Source: Nemania diffusa (Eukaryota > Ascomycota > Sordariomycetes > Xylariales > Xylariaceae). Taken from it: DNA of 64,000 nucleotides. The first letter of the stretch is position 1. The number at the start of each line of letters is the position of its first letter. A model generated the notes under the pieces. That model saw nothing but the letters and a program-made list of their open reading frames with translations. It did not search any database and was not told the origin of the DNA. The DNA is taken from contig JBBPUQ010000001.1 in NCBI GenBank assembly GCA_038501195.1, forward strand, positions 5,022,001 through 5,086,000. The letters run 5' to 3'. Shown here piece after piece: positions 46,632-59,200 of the stretch. Made by a program: the position numbers and the translations under genes.

Positions 46632-47800
46632 ATGGCGGAAGAATATGAAGAAGACATGAATAATGAGGACGCGGGCACAACCGGTCCTGGTGCGCCAACC
46701 CCAATCAGTGCATTAGAAGTGAGCAATCATTCCCTTCCGTATATGACTCTAATATGTATATCATTCTTACTAACAGTCGCCTATCTAGGGACTTGCTGGC
46801 CTCACAAAGCGCGACTGCCAACTCTTGATGGACGGTGGTTACCAAACAGTCGAATCAGTTGCATACGCACCCAAGCGCATGCTAGAACAGGTCAAAGGCA
46901 TATCCGAGCAAAAGGCTGTCAAAATACTTGCCGAAGGTAATCATTTTTTTTTCTCTATTGTACGACCTTGGTCTCTGACTGGCTTTAGCTTCTAAAATCG
47001 TCCCTTTGGGCTTTACCACGGCAACGGAGATGCACTTACGGAGGAGTGAGCTCATATCAATCACTACAGGCTCAAAGAACCTGGATACACTGTTGGCTGG
47101 TGGTATCGAGACCGGCTCAGTAACAGAGCTCTTTGGTGAATTTCGGACAGGAAAGAGTCAGATCTGCCACACCCTTGCCGTGACTTGCCAATTACCCTTT
47201 GATATGGGAGGTGGGGAGGGCAAGTGTCTCTACATTGACACCGAAGCTACTTTCCGCCCTGTACGTTTACTAGCCGTCGCCAACCGCTACGGCTTAAATG
47301 GCGAAGAGGTCCTTGACAACGTCGCCTATGCGCGCGCATACAATTCCGACCACCAGCTGCAGCTCCTTACCCAAGCAGCAACTATGATGTGCGAAACCAG
47401 GTTCTCCCTCCTGATTGTTGACAGCGCCACCTCTCTATATAGAACCGACTTCCTAGGCCGAGGCGAATTATCATCCAGACAAACTCACCTGGCCAAGTTC
47501 TTGCGCAGCCTGCAGCGACTTGCTGATGAGTTCGGAATTGCCGTGGTCATTACTAATCAAGTCGTGGCCCAAGTTGACGGTGGTCCAAGCTCCATGTTCA
47601 ACCCAGACCCTAAAAAGCCTATCGGCGGTAACATCATGGCTCATGCTAGCACAACAAGAATCAGCTTGAAGAAGGGCCGTGGTGAAACACGTATCGCCAA
47701 GATATATGACAGCCCATGTCTTCCGGAGAGTGATTGTCTTTTCGCAATCAATGAAGATGGTATTGGTGACCCTGCTCCTAAGGATATGGAGAAAGAATAG
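46632..47800 (+). CDS. rad51: Rad51 recombinase
   Basis: Three exons, 46632-46718, 46789-46936 and 46989-47800, with introns of 70 and 52 bases, give 348 residues. The acidic head ([15 protein letters not shown]) leads to the helix-hairpin-helix domain ([36 protein letters not shown]), which is RAD51-like rather than DMC1-like. The ATPase core has Walker A GEFRTGKS at 128-135 and Walker B ([20 protein letters not shown]), plus loops with [14 protein letters not shown] and the end [20 protein letters not shown]. Rad51 forms filaments on single-stranded DNA and carries out strand exchange in homologous repair; in Neurospora the gene is mei-3. The start is the first ATG after the divergent promoter. 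Confidence 0.96.
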
Positions 47801-49293
47801 AGCTGGCAGTTATAAGACTCTATAAAAGATGTCAGCGTTGGAAGTTTCTGCTGGGCTACTGATATTGATATGTGGGTATGATGTGTAATGAATGAGACTA
47901 CCTAGCAACTGTATGAGCGGGCTTGCATGGGAGGCGTTATTGGAGCTTTGATTCACACTTTACATATCTATATTGCTTATATAAGGGCAATTGCTACAGA
48001 TACCTCTAGAATTGACCTAGGCACATGATCTTAAACATATGTGATTTTCCTATGGTGCATCATACCTTGCGTACAACTCTAAGCATTTAGCTTTCGACTT
48101 GAGGCTACGAACGAGTCAGGATTGACTAAGTGATTCACATTTATCGTCGGATTACGTCGAATACAGCAGATTGATAATAGCAGCAACAAACAATGGTGTC
48201 GGCAAAGAACGATCACCGTGCTATAAACCATTATAGTAAGGCAAGGCCATTGAGCTCGTACGTAACATCACATCTCATTACTGGCTTACTTTTTCCGATG
48301 CTGCTTATGGGTGTAGTGACTGGATCTTTGTGTAGGTGGTAAGAACTCAACAGACTTGAACATTTCAAAGTTATAAGTCAGTTCATATTATGCGAGCACT
48401 ATTTCGCCGCTTAGAATCAACCGTTATCACAATTAGCATCTCATCGCAGTATTCACTCAGTTCAATTGGGCCATAAAAAGCTGTTCGTAAGTGGGTTGCA
48501 AAAACCGCCATGGAAGTTTATTTTCGTCGCTTGCCACATGGCCTAGAAACTCTAAATGTAACGCAGCCGCGTCGCTCGGATAAAATGATTTAGGAACTCT
48601 TCTAAAGCAGTCGTGAGCGTTAGAAACGTTCAATCATGGTTCTGGAATCTGCACTCCGAGTATAAGCAACGGAAGGGTAAAGCTAGGCTCCGTCGCAATT
48701 GAACAGGGGTCTAGATAGAGCTAGCTGACTTGTCTCAATCTCACTTCCACCTATTCCACTCTTCACAATCACAAAACCGTGAAACGATTCGTCGCATTAC
48801 TAATTTAGCAAGAAATCATAGCCTCCCTCCCTAGCTACAATCAGGTTATTTTTCTAGCTCCGTGAGATCGATTACGCGAAATGTCTCATGGCATGAATGG
48901 GTCAACTCTATTATCAGACGTTTTCTTTGTTTTTTATCCTCATCCGTTATGACCCGACTCCTCTACTAAACGATGTCATCCAAAAGTCATCAGAACCATG
49001 TATTGCCACTTGCTGTGCAAGAAAATGAAACCTCCCAGATATTTACGCCGGTATCAGATTTCGTTATGTACATTCATGTTTTCTCCCTCCCCAGCGGTCG
49101 CACAGTCGTGATCTATCATGACGTCGAACAACCCGTCTCGTGTCTGCAGGAGCGAACAAAGTATTCTTGTCGTTATAATTTTTGAAACGCGGCATTTAGG
49201 CGCTTCCCCCGAATTTTTAAGAGTCAAGCTGCAGATTATTTTGCGAGTCCCGCGGAATTGTCATTTAGCAACCGATCGTCTCCCCTTACCCAT
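47801..49293. other. Convergent intergenic interval
   Basis: About 1.5 kb, AT-rich, between the 3' ends of RAD51 and the downstream membrane-protein gene. A 70-codon ORF at 48973-49185 is unsupported. No repeat or RNA gene was recognised. Confidence 0.5.
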
Positions 49294-50356
49294 CTAGAGG
49301 TCACGTTGGTGGGTGTATGTACGGAGGGGAGTCGGCCGTGTGGACGCCAAAGACGGCCGAGAAACCGACTGGGGACCAGGACTAGACGCTCTGTCTCTCT
49401 GGGGGCTGTCGAATGCGTCGCCCCTTGTCTCTGCACGTACTCTTGAGCAGTATTTACCCTGATCCCTGGAAGGCCCGGCAGAAGAAGAAGACTCGGAATC
49501 TTCAAAGGAGCTGCTGTAGTAAGTCGATAGCCCAGAAGGCCTGCCACGAACCTCTGCCGGATGACGCGGGATAGAAAAGCTGAGAGCTTCTTCGGACGAT
49601 ATAGATACGCGATCTGCTGGCCTAGTGCGTGGCGATGGAGAAGAGTTCAGAGTCGAGGAAGAAGACGTAGGAATATAGGCTTCGACGAGGTGTCGAGCAG
49701 CTATAATTTCTGAGTGCCGGGTGATATATATACCATCGTTCGTCGGACGTTGTGACGAATACGGTTGTAGGTATCCCGTTTGCGGCCCCGGCGACGACGC
49801 TCTACCGGCGTCTTGTCGAAAGGTAGCTTGATCGAAATACCCGCCAACTGGGCCGAGGCGTGGGCTCGGCTTTGGGGTAGGTTCAAGTTCGTTGACGGTC
49901 GCTGTCGGCCTTAGGACGCTACCTACCACAGCCTTCCCTTTATCTTCACGCCTCGGTTCGCTGTCGATATCAAGGGTCGTAGAAGAAGCCCTGCCAGAGT
50001 TACGTCCCCCCGTTGGCGTGACAGGGCGAGAGATCCAGATACCCTCAACTTCCACGCCACTCTGGATAGCGCGCACGCCGAAGGGTATGTCCATTCGTCT
50101 CCCAGAAGGCAGGCCGCTCTTTCGCAGCTCCATTTGCCGGACTCTTTTTTCCTCATCAAGCAAAGCATGTTTCTTAAGCAGCCTCTGCATCCACCACAAC
50201 TTAGCCCACCCGATAAAAAATACCACGACGATGCCCGCGCCCAGTACCTTGTCTGTATTAGCTGACAGTCGGGAGATTCAAGCAGATGCCGATGGGAACA
50301 CTTACAAAAGTCAAGTCCTCCCATAATGCCCAGTTAGTGAAGAACTGAATCCCCAT
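49294..50356 (-). CDS. Single-pass membrane protein with long disordered Ser/Pro/Arg-rich tail
   Basis: Two exons, 50356-50306 and 50247-49294, with a phase-0 intron of 58 bases, give 334 residues. The short first exon (MGIQFFTNWALWEDLTF) would be missed by ORF search. It joins VLGAGIVVVFFIGWAKLWWM, making one transmembrane helix at about 18-34 near the N-terminus, without a cleavable signal. This is followed by a positively charged juxtamembrane segment (RLLKKHALLDEEKRVRQMELRKSG). The rest is low complexity with many Ser, Pro, Arg and Asp (RREDKGKAVVG, repeated SSPGPQ, SSFEDSESSSS), so a cytosolic disordered tail with many potential phosphorylation sites is likely. It looks like a fungus-specific hypothetical protein. 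I recognise no domain. A further 3' intron cannot be excluded. Confidence 0.7.
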
Positions 50357-53099
50357 GTTGAAATACTTGCGCTAGTCGATGTCAAAGTAGGTATCCAACG
50401 CGATGAACGAATGTTGTATATCGGTGGTGTGAATTCGAGACGGGCCTAGGGACCAAAATAAGGGCCAAGCTCTTAGCTGAAGGAGGTGAGCTTGAATGGT
50501 TGGAGTGGGAAGTTGCCCTCGTATTGCAAGCAAGGCAGTTGCGGTCGAGGCTTATACGTAAGTTAAGGGTCCCTAACCTGATCCTCTTATTCAAGCAAGG
50601 GAGCAAACAAGCACCTTCTGTCCAGAGTTCTTAAATCTTTAGTGCGGGCTCCGGTGCTATTCTTGTACGTAGTCAGGATACACAATAGAATAGGCTGTGC
50701 TGTGTTCTGACTCTCGATGACGTACAGGTTCGTAGACTCGGTATAAACCAAGCGGGTTCAAAAATATAAGACTCCCATGCGATACGAGTTTCTTATGCTT
50801 GTGATACCCTCAACACCTTGCTGGGTACAGACGGTACAACCCCAGCCTCGACAGATGCTCAATAGCTAGTTGGGATAAGGCTGGAAGCTGAACCCCGAAC
50901 AGCGATCCTGGTGTCGATCGGCTTTGAGTGATTGCACAGGAGAAAACAAAGCGAGGCGACAAGACGATAATAGGATACATACACGGTAGGTAGTGCGAGA
51001 ACAGGAACAGGTCATATATATCTTGCCAAGTGAGCTGCACGGGTGTCCATCATTCTCTTTGTCTTGGGACCAGGAACCGTTGCCAGACCACCAGACGGGT
51101 CTACCGGTCTATACTGTGTACCCGAGCTGCGAGGACGATAATATATTAATTGCCAAGGCGCGCCATTGTCACGATCTTGCATGCAAATTTGGTGCAATAA
51201 ACAGTGGAAATAGCCGGAATCACACCCTCTCCAACAGTCTAGCTGAGAAGTCGATGCGAGGCAAACATATGCATACCTACTTACAAACAGCAATCATGAT
51301 TCATAAATAAGTAGACCCTCTCAGTGGGAGACCAAATCAAGGTATGAATATTATTAGTTATGTACAATAGATGACGGATACTAGCAGCGCATGTAATGAG
51401 ATATCATTCCTAGACATGCTGTCGGTAATCGATGAGTGTTGCATGAGGTTCCCACAGCTACCTAGCACTTACACGTACATGTAGTGTGTAGTACCTACTA
51501 TAGGCGCCTACATGTAGTTAGGTATTGGCCCATACCATACGATATGGCATAAGGCGTCATTCACCCAAGTACTTCGCGTAAATCAATGGTGCAATGTTCC
51601 CTCAATGTACGGTAAGTAATTGACCCTGACCCTTCACGCAACAGCAACAGCAGCAGCAGCGAGACCAGACGAGGATCCGGGTTACAACGTTGTGATCTGT
51701 TCCAGACACTTGGCAACCCCATTGATTTCGGCGAATAGTCGCGCGAGTGGTCGACAACTAGCTGCCAAAAACAGATTTGCCCCTGCGAAGCCTGCTGCAA
51801 GTTTTCACAGTGTTGCATCAGTTAGCTGCATCCCTATTCAGAACACGAGCTCTGCAGGTCGCCGGGTGGATGCCAGAGCGAGCTGGCGCATCCCAGAAAT
51901 AGACGCCATTAGCATTCGGTCGCCCTGCTTATTTAACAATCAACTGCGAGACCCTTCCTCTTGGTTTCCAGTTCTTCAATCTCATAGGCACACCTGTGCA
52001 CGCCACGCTCATCGAATGTCTTGCAATCCTCACTCGTTTCCGAGATACGACGAGGCTTGTTGTACTGGTGATCACCTACGTGGATTTGGCCCGAAATCCG
52101 CCCACGAATTGGAATTTTCTCATAATTCATACATACCTACTGTAGTCGACATCCAGACCAAGTATGTAGAAGTCTAGGTAGTACGTACTTTTGGAGAAGG
52201 CGAAAGGCGAAAAGCAATACCCGTCTACTTACTTACATAGTCTACGCAGTACCTACATAATTGCCAACGCATGGCTCCTTTGTGGGTTTGTGCTGCTACC
52301 GGCTGAATTGCCTGACCACACATTACGTAGTCCATCTATCTACTCTGGGTAACTAGTAGATCTAAGATCATTGCCGTAAAAGGTATGTAAAATTTTTCTC
52401 CCAATCACGCTCTCCGAATGTGCTCAAATCCAGTCTCTGTCCCCACATTCTATTCTAGAGCCCTAGGATGGCCGGGACGTAGAGTGTGCGTACCGCTCCC
52501 GTCCCCCGCATTATATCTAGATGATCGGAAGTTCATCAAGGCTCCGGATGCCTATTTTATGAATATGGCTTGCGTCCGCTAGAATCTGCTCGTCTTGTTG
52601 TACTAGTTTGCGTGGCGAACATTCGTCAGCGCTGTGGTAAAATGGCAGAGTCTAGTAGAGTTTTCTTGGGTGGTAGGTACACCTGATAACTCCAAGCTTG
52701 AATGAGAGCTTGGATTACTTCAATATACACATTCAGGGTTTTCGTACGCTTTTCTATTCTCTAGCAGTTATGCGATGGTAAGATTTCCCCCTCTTCCATA
52801 AATAATGATCCTTGTGCCGCTTAACGCTAGCCCAGTTCTAATAGGCACTAAGTGAATTGCATGGAGATTGACAAGACCTGACAGCCCTGGAAGTTCCAAC
52901 GTAAGCCTTCTTGCCACACAATTCGATAATGGCATAAAATAGCTATATTGTACTTATGCACTAATCAAGAAGCCGAATGACGGCCGATGTTAGGTGAAAA
53001 ACTTACGTAGAGTATTATCTCATGTTACGGCCAGTTAGTCACACTAGAAACTCCCACGAGCTTCTTCTATTCTTCTCTTCTCTCAGGTCGATTGACAAA
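50357..53099. other. Divergent intergenic interval
   Basis: About 2.7 kb upstream of the membrane-protein gene (minus) and the formyl-THF deformylase gene (plus). It includes a CAG/CAA tract at 51640-51661 and TAGGTA-rich stretches. ORFs around 51560-52180 on both strands (up to 185 codons) overlap each other and show no clear family. Nothing else was recognised. Confidence 0.45.
51640..51661. repeat. CAG trinucleotide tract
   Basis: About seven imperfect CAG/CAA units; on the minus strand it reads as a leucine run in a spurious ORF. Confidence 0.75.
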
Positions 53100-53954
53100 A
53101 TGGCTACCAATAACAATCATATTCTTACATTATCATGTCCGGACAAGCCTGGCATCGTCCACGCTGTTACCGGGCTGCTGGCGAGTCATGGATTAAATAT
53201 CCTAGATCTCCAGCAGTTCTCCGATAGAACATCCCAAAAGTTCTTTATGAGGGTGCATTTCGGACATGCCGAGTCCACGGACCACCTCATCGAGCCCATT
53301 GAAAAATTGTCTGCTGAAATGCAAATGGACCATTATGATCTAAGACCGGCTAGTCACAAGCCAAAGGTGTTAATCATGGTCTCTAAAATCGGACATTGCC
53401 TGAACGATCTTCTATTCAGGACCAAAACCAAGCAGCTCGGCCTTGACGTCCCCTTGGTTGTGTCGAACCATCCCGACTACCGTGCCCTCGTTGAGAGCTA
53501 CGGTATCGAGTTTCATCATCTACCTGTCACCAAGGACACCAAGCTGGAGCAAGAGAAGCAGATACTGGATCTCATCAAGAAGAACAACATCGAGCTCGTA
53601 GTCCTCGCACGCTACATGCAGGTGCTCAGTCCTGGGTTGTGCTCAGCCATGAGCGGGAAGATCATCAATATCCACCACAGTTTCTTGCCATCCTTCAAGG
53701 GTGCCAAGCCGTATCACCAGGCCTTCGAAAGAGGTGTGAAGATCATTGGTGCGACGGCGCACTTCGTTACAGCCGACTTAGATGAGGGTCCCATCATCGA
53801 ACAGAGAGTCGCACGGGTGGACCATGCAATGAGCCCGAATGAGTTGGTAGAGGAAGGCAGTAACGTGGAGAGCCAGGTGCTAGCTGCGGCTGTTAAGTGG
53901 TGGAGTGAGAAAAGAGTATTTCTCAACGGCCACAAGACCGTTGTGTTCAATTAA
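53100..53954 (+). CDS. Formyltetrahydrofolate deformylase (PurU-type)
   Basis: Single exon of 284 residues from the ATG at 53100, which sits in a good CAAAATGG context and makes a protein the size of bacterial PurU (280). The N-terminal part is an ACT domain (ILTLSCPDKPGIVHAVTGLL...NILDLQQFSD). The C-terminal part is a formyltransferase fold with KVLIMVSKIGHCLNDLL, PLVVSNHPDYRALVESYGI, VLARYMQVLS, and the catalytic region GKIINIHHSFLPSFKGAKPY (Asn, His) and FVTADLDEGPIIEQR (Asp). The enzyme hydrolyses 10-formyl-tetrahydrofolate to formate and tetrahydrofolate, balancing one-carbon pools that feed purine synthesis. An in-frame upstream ATG at 53022 would add 26 residues rich in Arg, Ser and Leu, possibly a mitochondrial presequence. 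Confidence 0.93.
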   Translation: MATNNNHILTLSCPDKPGIVHAVTGLLASHGLNILDLQQFSDRTSQKFFMRVHFGHAESTDHLIEPIEKLSAEMQMDHYDLRPASHKPKVLIMVSKIGHCLNDLLFRTKTKQLGLDVPLVVSNHPDYRALVESYGIEFHHLPVTKDTKLEQEKQILDLIKKNNIELVVLARYMQVLSPGLCSAMSGKIINIHHSFLPSFKGAKPYHQAFERGVKIIGATAHFVTADLDEGPIIEQRVARVDHAMSPNELVEEGSNVESQVLAAAVKWWSEKRVFLNGHKTVVFN

Positions 53955-56292
53955 AATCGTCGACCACATACTGGCTTGATATCCTACTGCTCTCGGCTCT
54001 CATGGTGTTAACTCTGGGCCTAAGGGATTTTCTAAAAGTTGAGCACGAGGAAACGTGTAGGTAGGTAGAGTGTTAGCCTGGAAGGATTATAGAAAAAACC
54101 GGTATAAGCAGCAACTAAAAGCTTTTGATTATCCATAAGCAAATACGGCCAAACCGTATCTGTCATTTACTGGGATTTCGTAGGGCAAGATAAAGATAAA
54201 GAGTAAAATACGTCAACACTTATTTCTGTTGCGCACAAGCTTATATTCTTAGGCTACCCGTTACTATTTTAATGATGAGAAAGGCGAGGGGTTCAAGTGA
54301 GCCTAATGTGAAGGATAAAACATTGCTATAATAATAGAAAAACACTACTGTAATAATAGAATAAGGAGGAAACAGAACTCGGTCAAAGGATGCAAGGCGG
54401 AGTGATGACGAGGGCAGCAGGCCAATCATGGTAGCTCTCGCAACTCCTTTGGGCCATTTGTAATTGCCAGTCGGGGTCCACACCTTTAGAGATGATGCAT
54501 GCCTTCTGCAGATCAATCAGATCAATATACTACTGCGTACACATACTTCTATACACCAATTTTTCATTCACAAAACAATAAGATATATAGTTGAAGTGAA
54601 TAACTATATATAGTTATAATTTTTACTACCAGTTTAGGAGCAAACAGTTCGCACTACTCAATACACTGAATACATAGGTAGCTAGTATAAATTGTACGGT
54701 ACCGGAGATGCAAGGCGTTGCTTGATCTGCAAACAGATTTTCTTCACGTGATAAAACAACCTGGCCGAGACATTTTACTAACCGACTTTTATTACTACTG
54801 GTTATCTCAGCTCTTGATGATCTTCGCAGATACATTCGATTCAGGGTATTGATAGGTGGGGTTATGTGACGACATGTAAGATGGTACCAATTGTTCTGCG
54901 CCGCGACTCAATCCACTCACGATCGCCAATCATTCACCAGGCTGTCAGCCTGGAACTGTCTGCTTTGTTCTCTGACTGCAGACTTTGCACTGCGCATACC
55001 TACTGTAGGCACAGACACCGCCGCCGGATTAGGTACAACCGGGCTAGAATTGGCGATTCAATAAGCCCCACAATCCATGCCACTGGCACACTTACCCTGC
55101 CTTACGGTACTTGGTGAGATAGGTACCGGTGCACTACCTGTGAGATAGGTTTTACCATGCCATTCCCAAACGGGATACCAACCTGAGGCATGCCGCTTTT
55201 TACCTGGAGCAGACCTGGGGCGAGCGTGAGCTGAGCCCCGTTTTTGCATAAATCCACTTGCATTATTCTGTATTCCAACCGTAACAAACGAACGAGGTAG
55301 CTTTAAACGTTGTTTTAATGCTTTTAAAAACTCGGAGCCCCGCGCGGTACCGCCAACCCTCGTCCAGCTTTGGAGAGAGGTCGATAGTGCGGTATTGGCC
55401 ATATTGACCGACATGTTGCACGATGAAGACAGGGCTCCAGAAAAAGCGGCTATATTGTATTGACATCAAGGATATGCTCGTGGGAGAAACCGCTGGGCAT
55501 CTCTTACACGGGGAACAGACAATGCTGTAAAATGCATGTCCGGGTCCGCTTGATTTTCCTACAACTTTCTCGTATCTCTTAGTCGTTTTAACTAACAATG
55601 GTGTTTTGATAATACCGATTAGTTTTCTCTTAACTCCCTTCGAGAATCCGCTGTGTTCGCCAATCAAGCACCGAGAGCGATTGACGGAAATAGAAACGGA
55701 GCGTAAGGTAAGAAAAATATTAGTTTTTTATGTAAGCTTGATGGTATGACTAGCTCTGATGCAGATAATTATCTGTTTGAACTATTGGCAGCATTGGCTA
55801 TTTGTTACATGGTTTCTATGTTCGACTGTATTTAACCTTTTCATTCAGCGATCGATTGCCTAGATGCGACAATCTTATCACACTAATGTTAAAGGACGAC
55901 GGTGATAGGGTGGTTAAGGGTTTGAGCTCTAAGGGACATTAGAATGATGGGAGGGATGGGATAAAAGTTCTTGGACGTGACTCAACTTTATACAGGCTTT
56001 TCATCTTAAAAGATCTGGGACAGCAGCGCTACTAAGCAGCAACTAGGGAAGCGAAGGGAAGCGAGGCGTTTCAGCATCCGCGCGAGTAGTTATAAAAGGG
56101 CTTAAGTATTATCAACAAATATCGACAACAATAGGACTATCGACAAAGACCATTATCTATCTCTGGTTTCCCTAGCATTATACAACTATACATTATTAGT
56201 TTACTTAAGCGTAATACTTACCGCTTGACAAATCACATACAATTAGTACCGGTATTATAAGCGTGCCTGGATTTTACTATTCCAACTATCTT
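53955..56292. other. Convergent intergenic interval
   Basis: About 2.3 kb between the 3' ends of the deformylase gene and the DUF3433 gene. Minus-strand ORFs at 55058-55414 and 55263-55667 overlap in different frames and give no family signal; they could be decayed gene sequence. No repeat was recognised. Confidence 0.45.
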
Positions 56293-59200
56293 TCATATCG
56301 CCTCGGGCGCCTCTTTTGTGACATATATCCCAAGTACCTGATCTCTGGACTTAGGAGACTTCGTATAACCGAAGTAGAACCTTGCGTTTTGACCGAAATA
56401 CCAACGGGACAGGTCCTTCAGCTGCATCTGAGCTGCGTTCACCGGCAAATAGTCGTCGAGATTTCCATCTCCTAGGAACGCCATCCAGTTGCCGATTGTT
56501 GTCGGACTTCGAGGAAGGACGATAGCGTTGCGCATCAAGTACCAGTTCGCGGCAATGCAGATAAGCGTTATCGCTAAGAGAGACTGCAGTATGCGTGTCG
56601 ATGCTGGGTCTTGAATGATTCGATTGCGCGCAACAGGGTTCCTCGCCGTGGCATTGACCACAGTCCTCTCGTTCCAGGTTGGGAAAATCCGATAACTACC
56701 GTCCTGGACCTCGTCCGAAATATTGGTATATTGCCGGTTTGCGTTTAAATACTGTGCAAAGAGTACTTTGTGATGAAATCGTAGGCTATCCGCCACTGCT
56801 GACACGTTATCTGGGTTTTGAAGATATGTAACTGGTATTTTGTATCGTGAATTCACCAAAAGGCTAAAGAACTCATCCCGGATCAGCCAGTTTGTTTCAT
56901 CAGTTGACAAGAAGGGTATATTTACCCCAGAGAGGAAACTATATAGATAAAAAGTCTCGATATGCGGGAATGGCGCCAGGTCTACCGCAGTGGAGATGTC
57001 TGCCTTAGGCGGTTCATCTGTGTCAATAACCATGAGTTGAGAGTCAAATGTTGCTATGGTATTAACGCCTTTCCAAGTACTATTGCATCCCAGTCCATAT
57101 ACAGAGCCTGGAGCCTCTCTAGGGTCGTCGTCACTCCAGAGCCCCCAGATCCAAAGCTGTTGACTGCACCCAGGAATTGTAACGCCAAAGTATGTATTCT
57201 CCAGATTGGCTCTAGGACCAGGTAGAAATTCTAAAGGTTTAGTACATCCCATCTCCGACTGCACGTCGATTGCCAACTTGTAATTCAAACCCAGATCTGT
57301 CAGGTCAAGTTTGATTTCGGTGGCATTGTATAATCTGCATTCACTGAATTCGATGCGGACTGCTGGACTCGCCATGTGAAGCAAGACATTGGACTGCCAT
57401 GGCCGTTCTGAGACGATTTCAGGGAAGACCAGGTCTTTATAGGTAAACGCGGGATAGGAATTATTCTCTAGGAGAATGAATTTTGCCGTGTCGAAGCTAG
57501 TTTGAGCCGCAGCTATTAAAGACGACGATTGTAGAGGGTAGTATATGGGATTCTGAAGTTGTAACTGTACGCTTGACTCGGAAGGGATGGTAGCCGTGAA
57601 GAAGAGCGATGCAGAGAAAATTGTTAGCAGTGACGTGATAATCACTGTGATCGTCGATATAGATGCTTCTGGGCTTTGGGTTTTTATCTCCCTGCGAAGT
57701 AAGAGCGAAGTATGGCAATCTAGAAGGTCGAGATCGAGCTGATCAAACGTGAGTCCTGTAGCAAGCCGCAACAGTGGAGACAAAATCCGAGTGTTAAAGT
57801 CCATAGATCCACAGTATGTGCTAACAAGTGTAGAGAGGAAGCCGGGAAGTATGGCCCATAGTTGCATCGCTTCTCGTTGAATAGGGGCGTCGGCTATTCC
57901 ACTTTCGCGCTGGGATTTTCGTAACAGTATTTCTAGTATCACAAGGATGGTGACAATAAATGCCAACGCTAGCAGCCTTGAAATAGCTGACAGACCGAAA
58001 GGTCGAAACTTGGTGGGTTTTGCGTTCCTCACTTTGGTGCCCTCTTCCGGTGGCAGTTGATGGTTGAGAACCGAAAGAGATTGCTTAATGTTTAACGGTG
58101 GATCGCCTTCCAGTCGAATTTGGTAGGTCCAGCGGCACAGAAATGCCTTTAAGTCATCGGAGCAAGCGTCTCCTAGCCCAGTCAGATCCATCCGCCGACT
58201 AACATGCGCGAAGATAGCGGCAATGCCCACGAGTTTGTTCGGGTTTTGCGGGAGGGATAAACCTTTATGCAACAACCTGATTATGGCAATGAAAGGTACA
58301 CATGTTAATATCAAGACTGCAACGATTTGCGTTGGGATGTTTCGCACAAGTAAACGATCTTCGGATACAATAGCCTGCACGGAAGAAGGTGTTGAGGTTG
58401 ATTCTAAGAGGGACAGCCGGGCAAGGATGGCGGTAAACCTTCGAAACGAAGTCTGAATGAGTTTTGACGCACTATCACTGGAATAAAGAGACTCTAAAGA
58501 AGAGGGGAAAGGGAAGTCGTCTTGCGTGAAGTTTGCGAGAGAGTAGATAAAAGCTGTACAATAATCGAAATATAGAGGCACACCAGAGATCCACATCGGC
58601 TGTAGTGAAGGCACAGGTGGATAAACCATCATGCATTCCAACATATCTGAGGCCTTTACAGAGGGTAGTTGCCGAGACGCAGCGTTTAGTATGGGTGACA
58701 AGCTAGTATCCGTTTTGTTTTTGATCAATCGCATGGGGCTAATGTCATATTTGGGTGTGCAAATAGCTGATTTTTCCCTTAGAATATCAAATTTTCCGTT
58801 ATCCCCGTAGGCTCCGTTAATAAATATAGAATGTAGCTTGATAGAAGACACGACAATACCGACACGCCCAACGGAGCTGCTAAAACTCGTGAGAGATTCA
58901 TTGAGAAACCCTGGACCCATGCAAATCCCGTGCAGGATAGTGGCGTTCCCCAAGTCAGATGGGTTTAAGTTGTACATACAGCCCACGACCATATCGTAGT
59001 TGGTGGAGCGAAGTCTGAAGTATACTCTTTTGGCCCATTGTCTTGGTTGCGGGCTTGTTGGAAATGCATGGGCAGGTTCGCAATCTAAATCCGCAGAGAA
59101 CGCATCGACTGTCGCTTCGAAGTAAGAAACGTTATGGGAGTTACTCTCGACAGTTTGATATGCAGAAGTTTTCAATATACCATCCGGTAGGGTAACATTG

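Noticed and set aside
55058..55667. Minus-strand ORFs of 118 and 134 codons
   Set aside because: They overlap in different frames and show no family; possibly relic sequence but not supportable as a gene.
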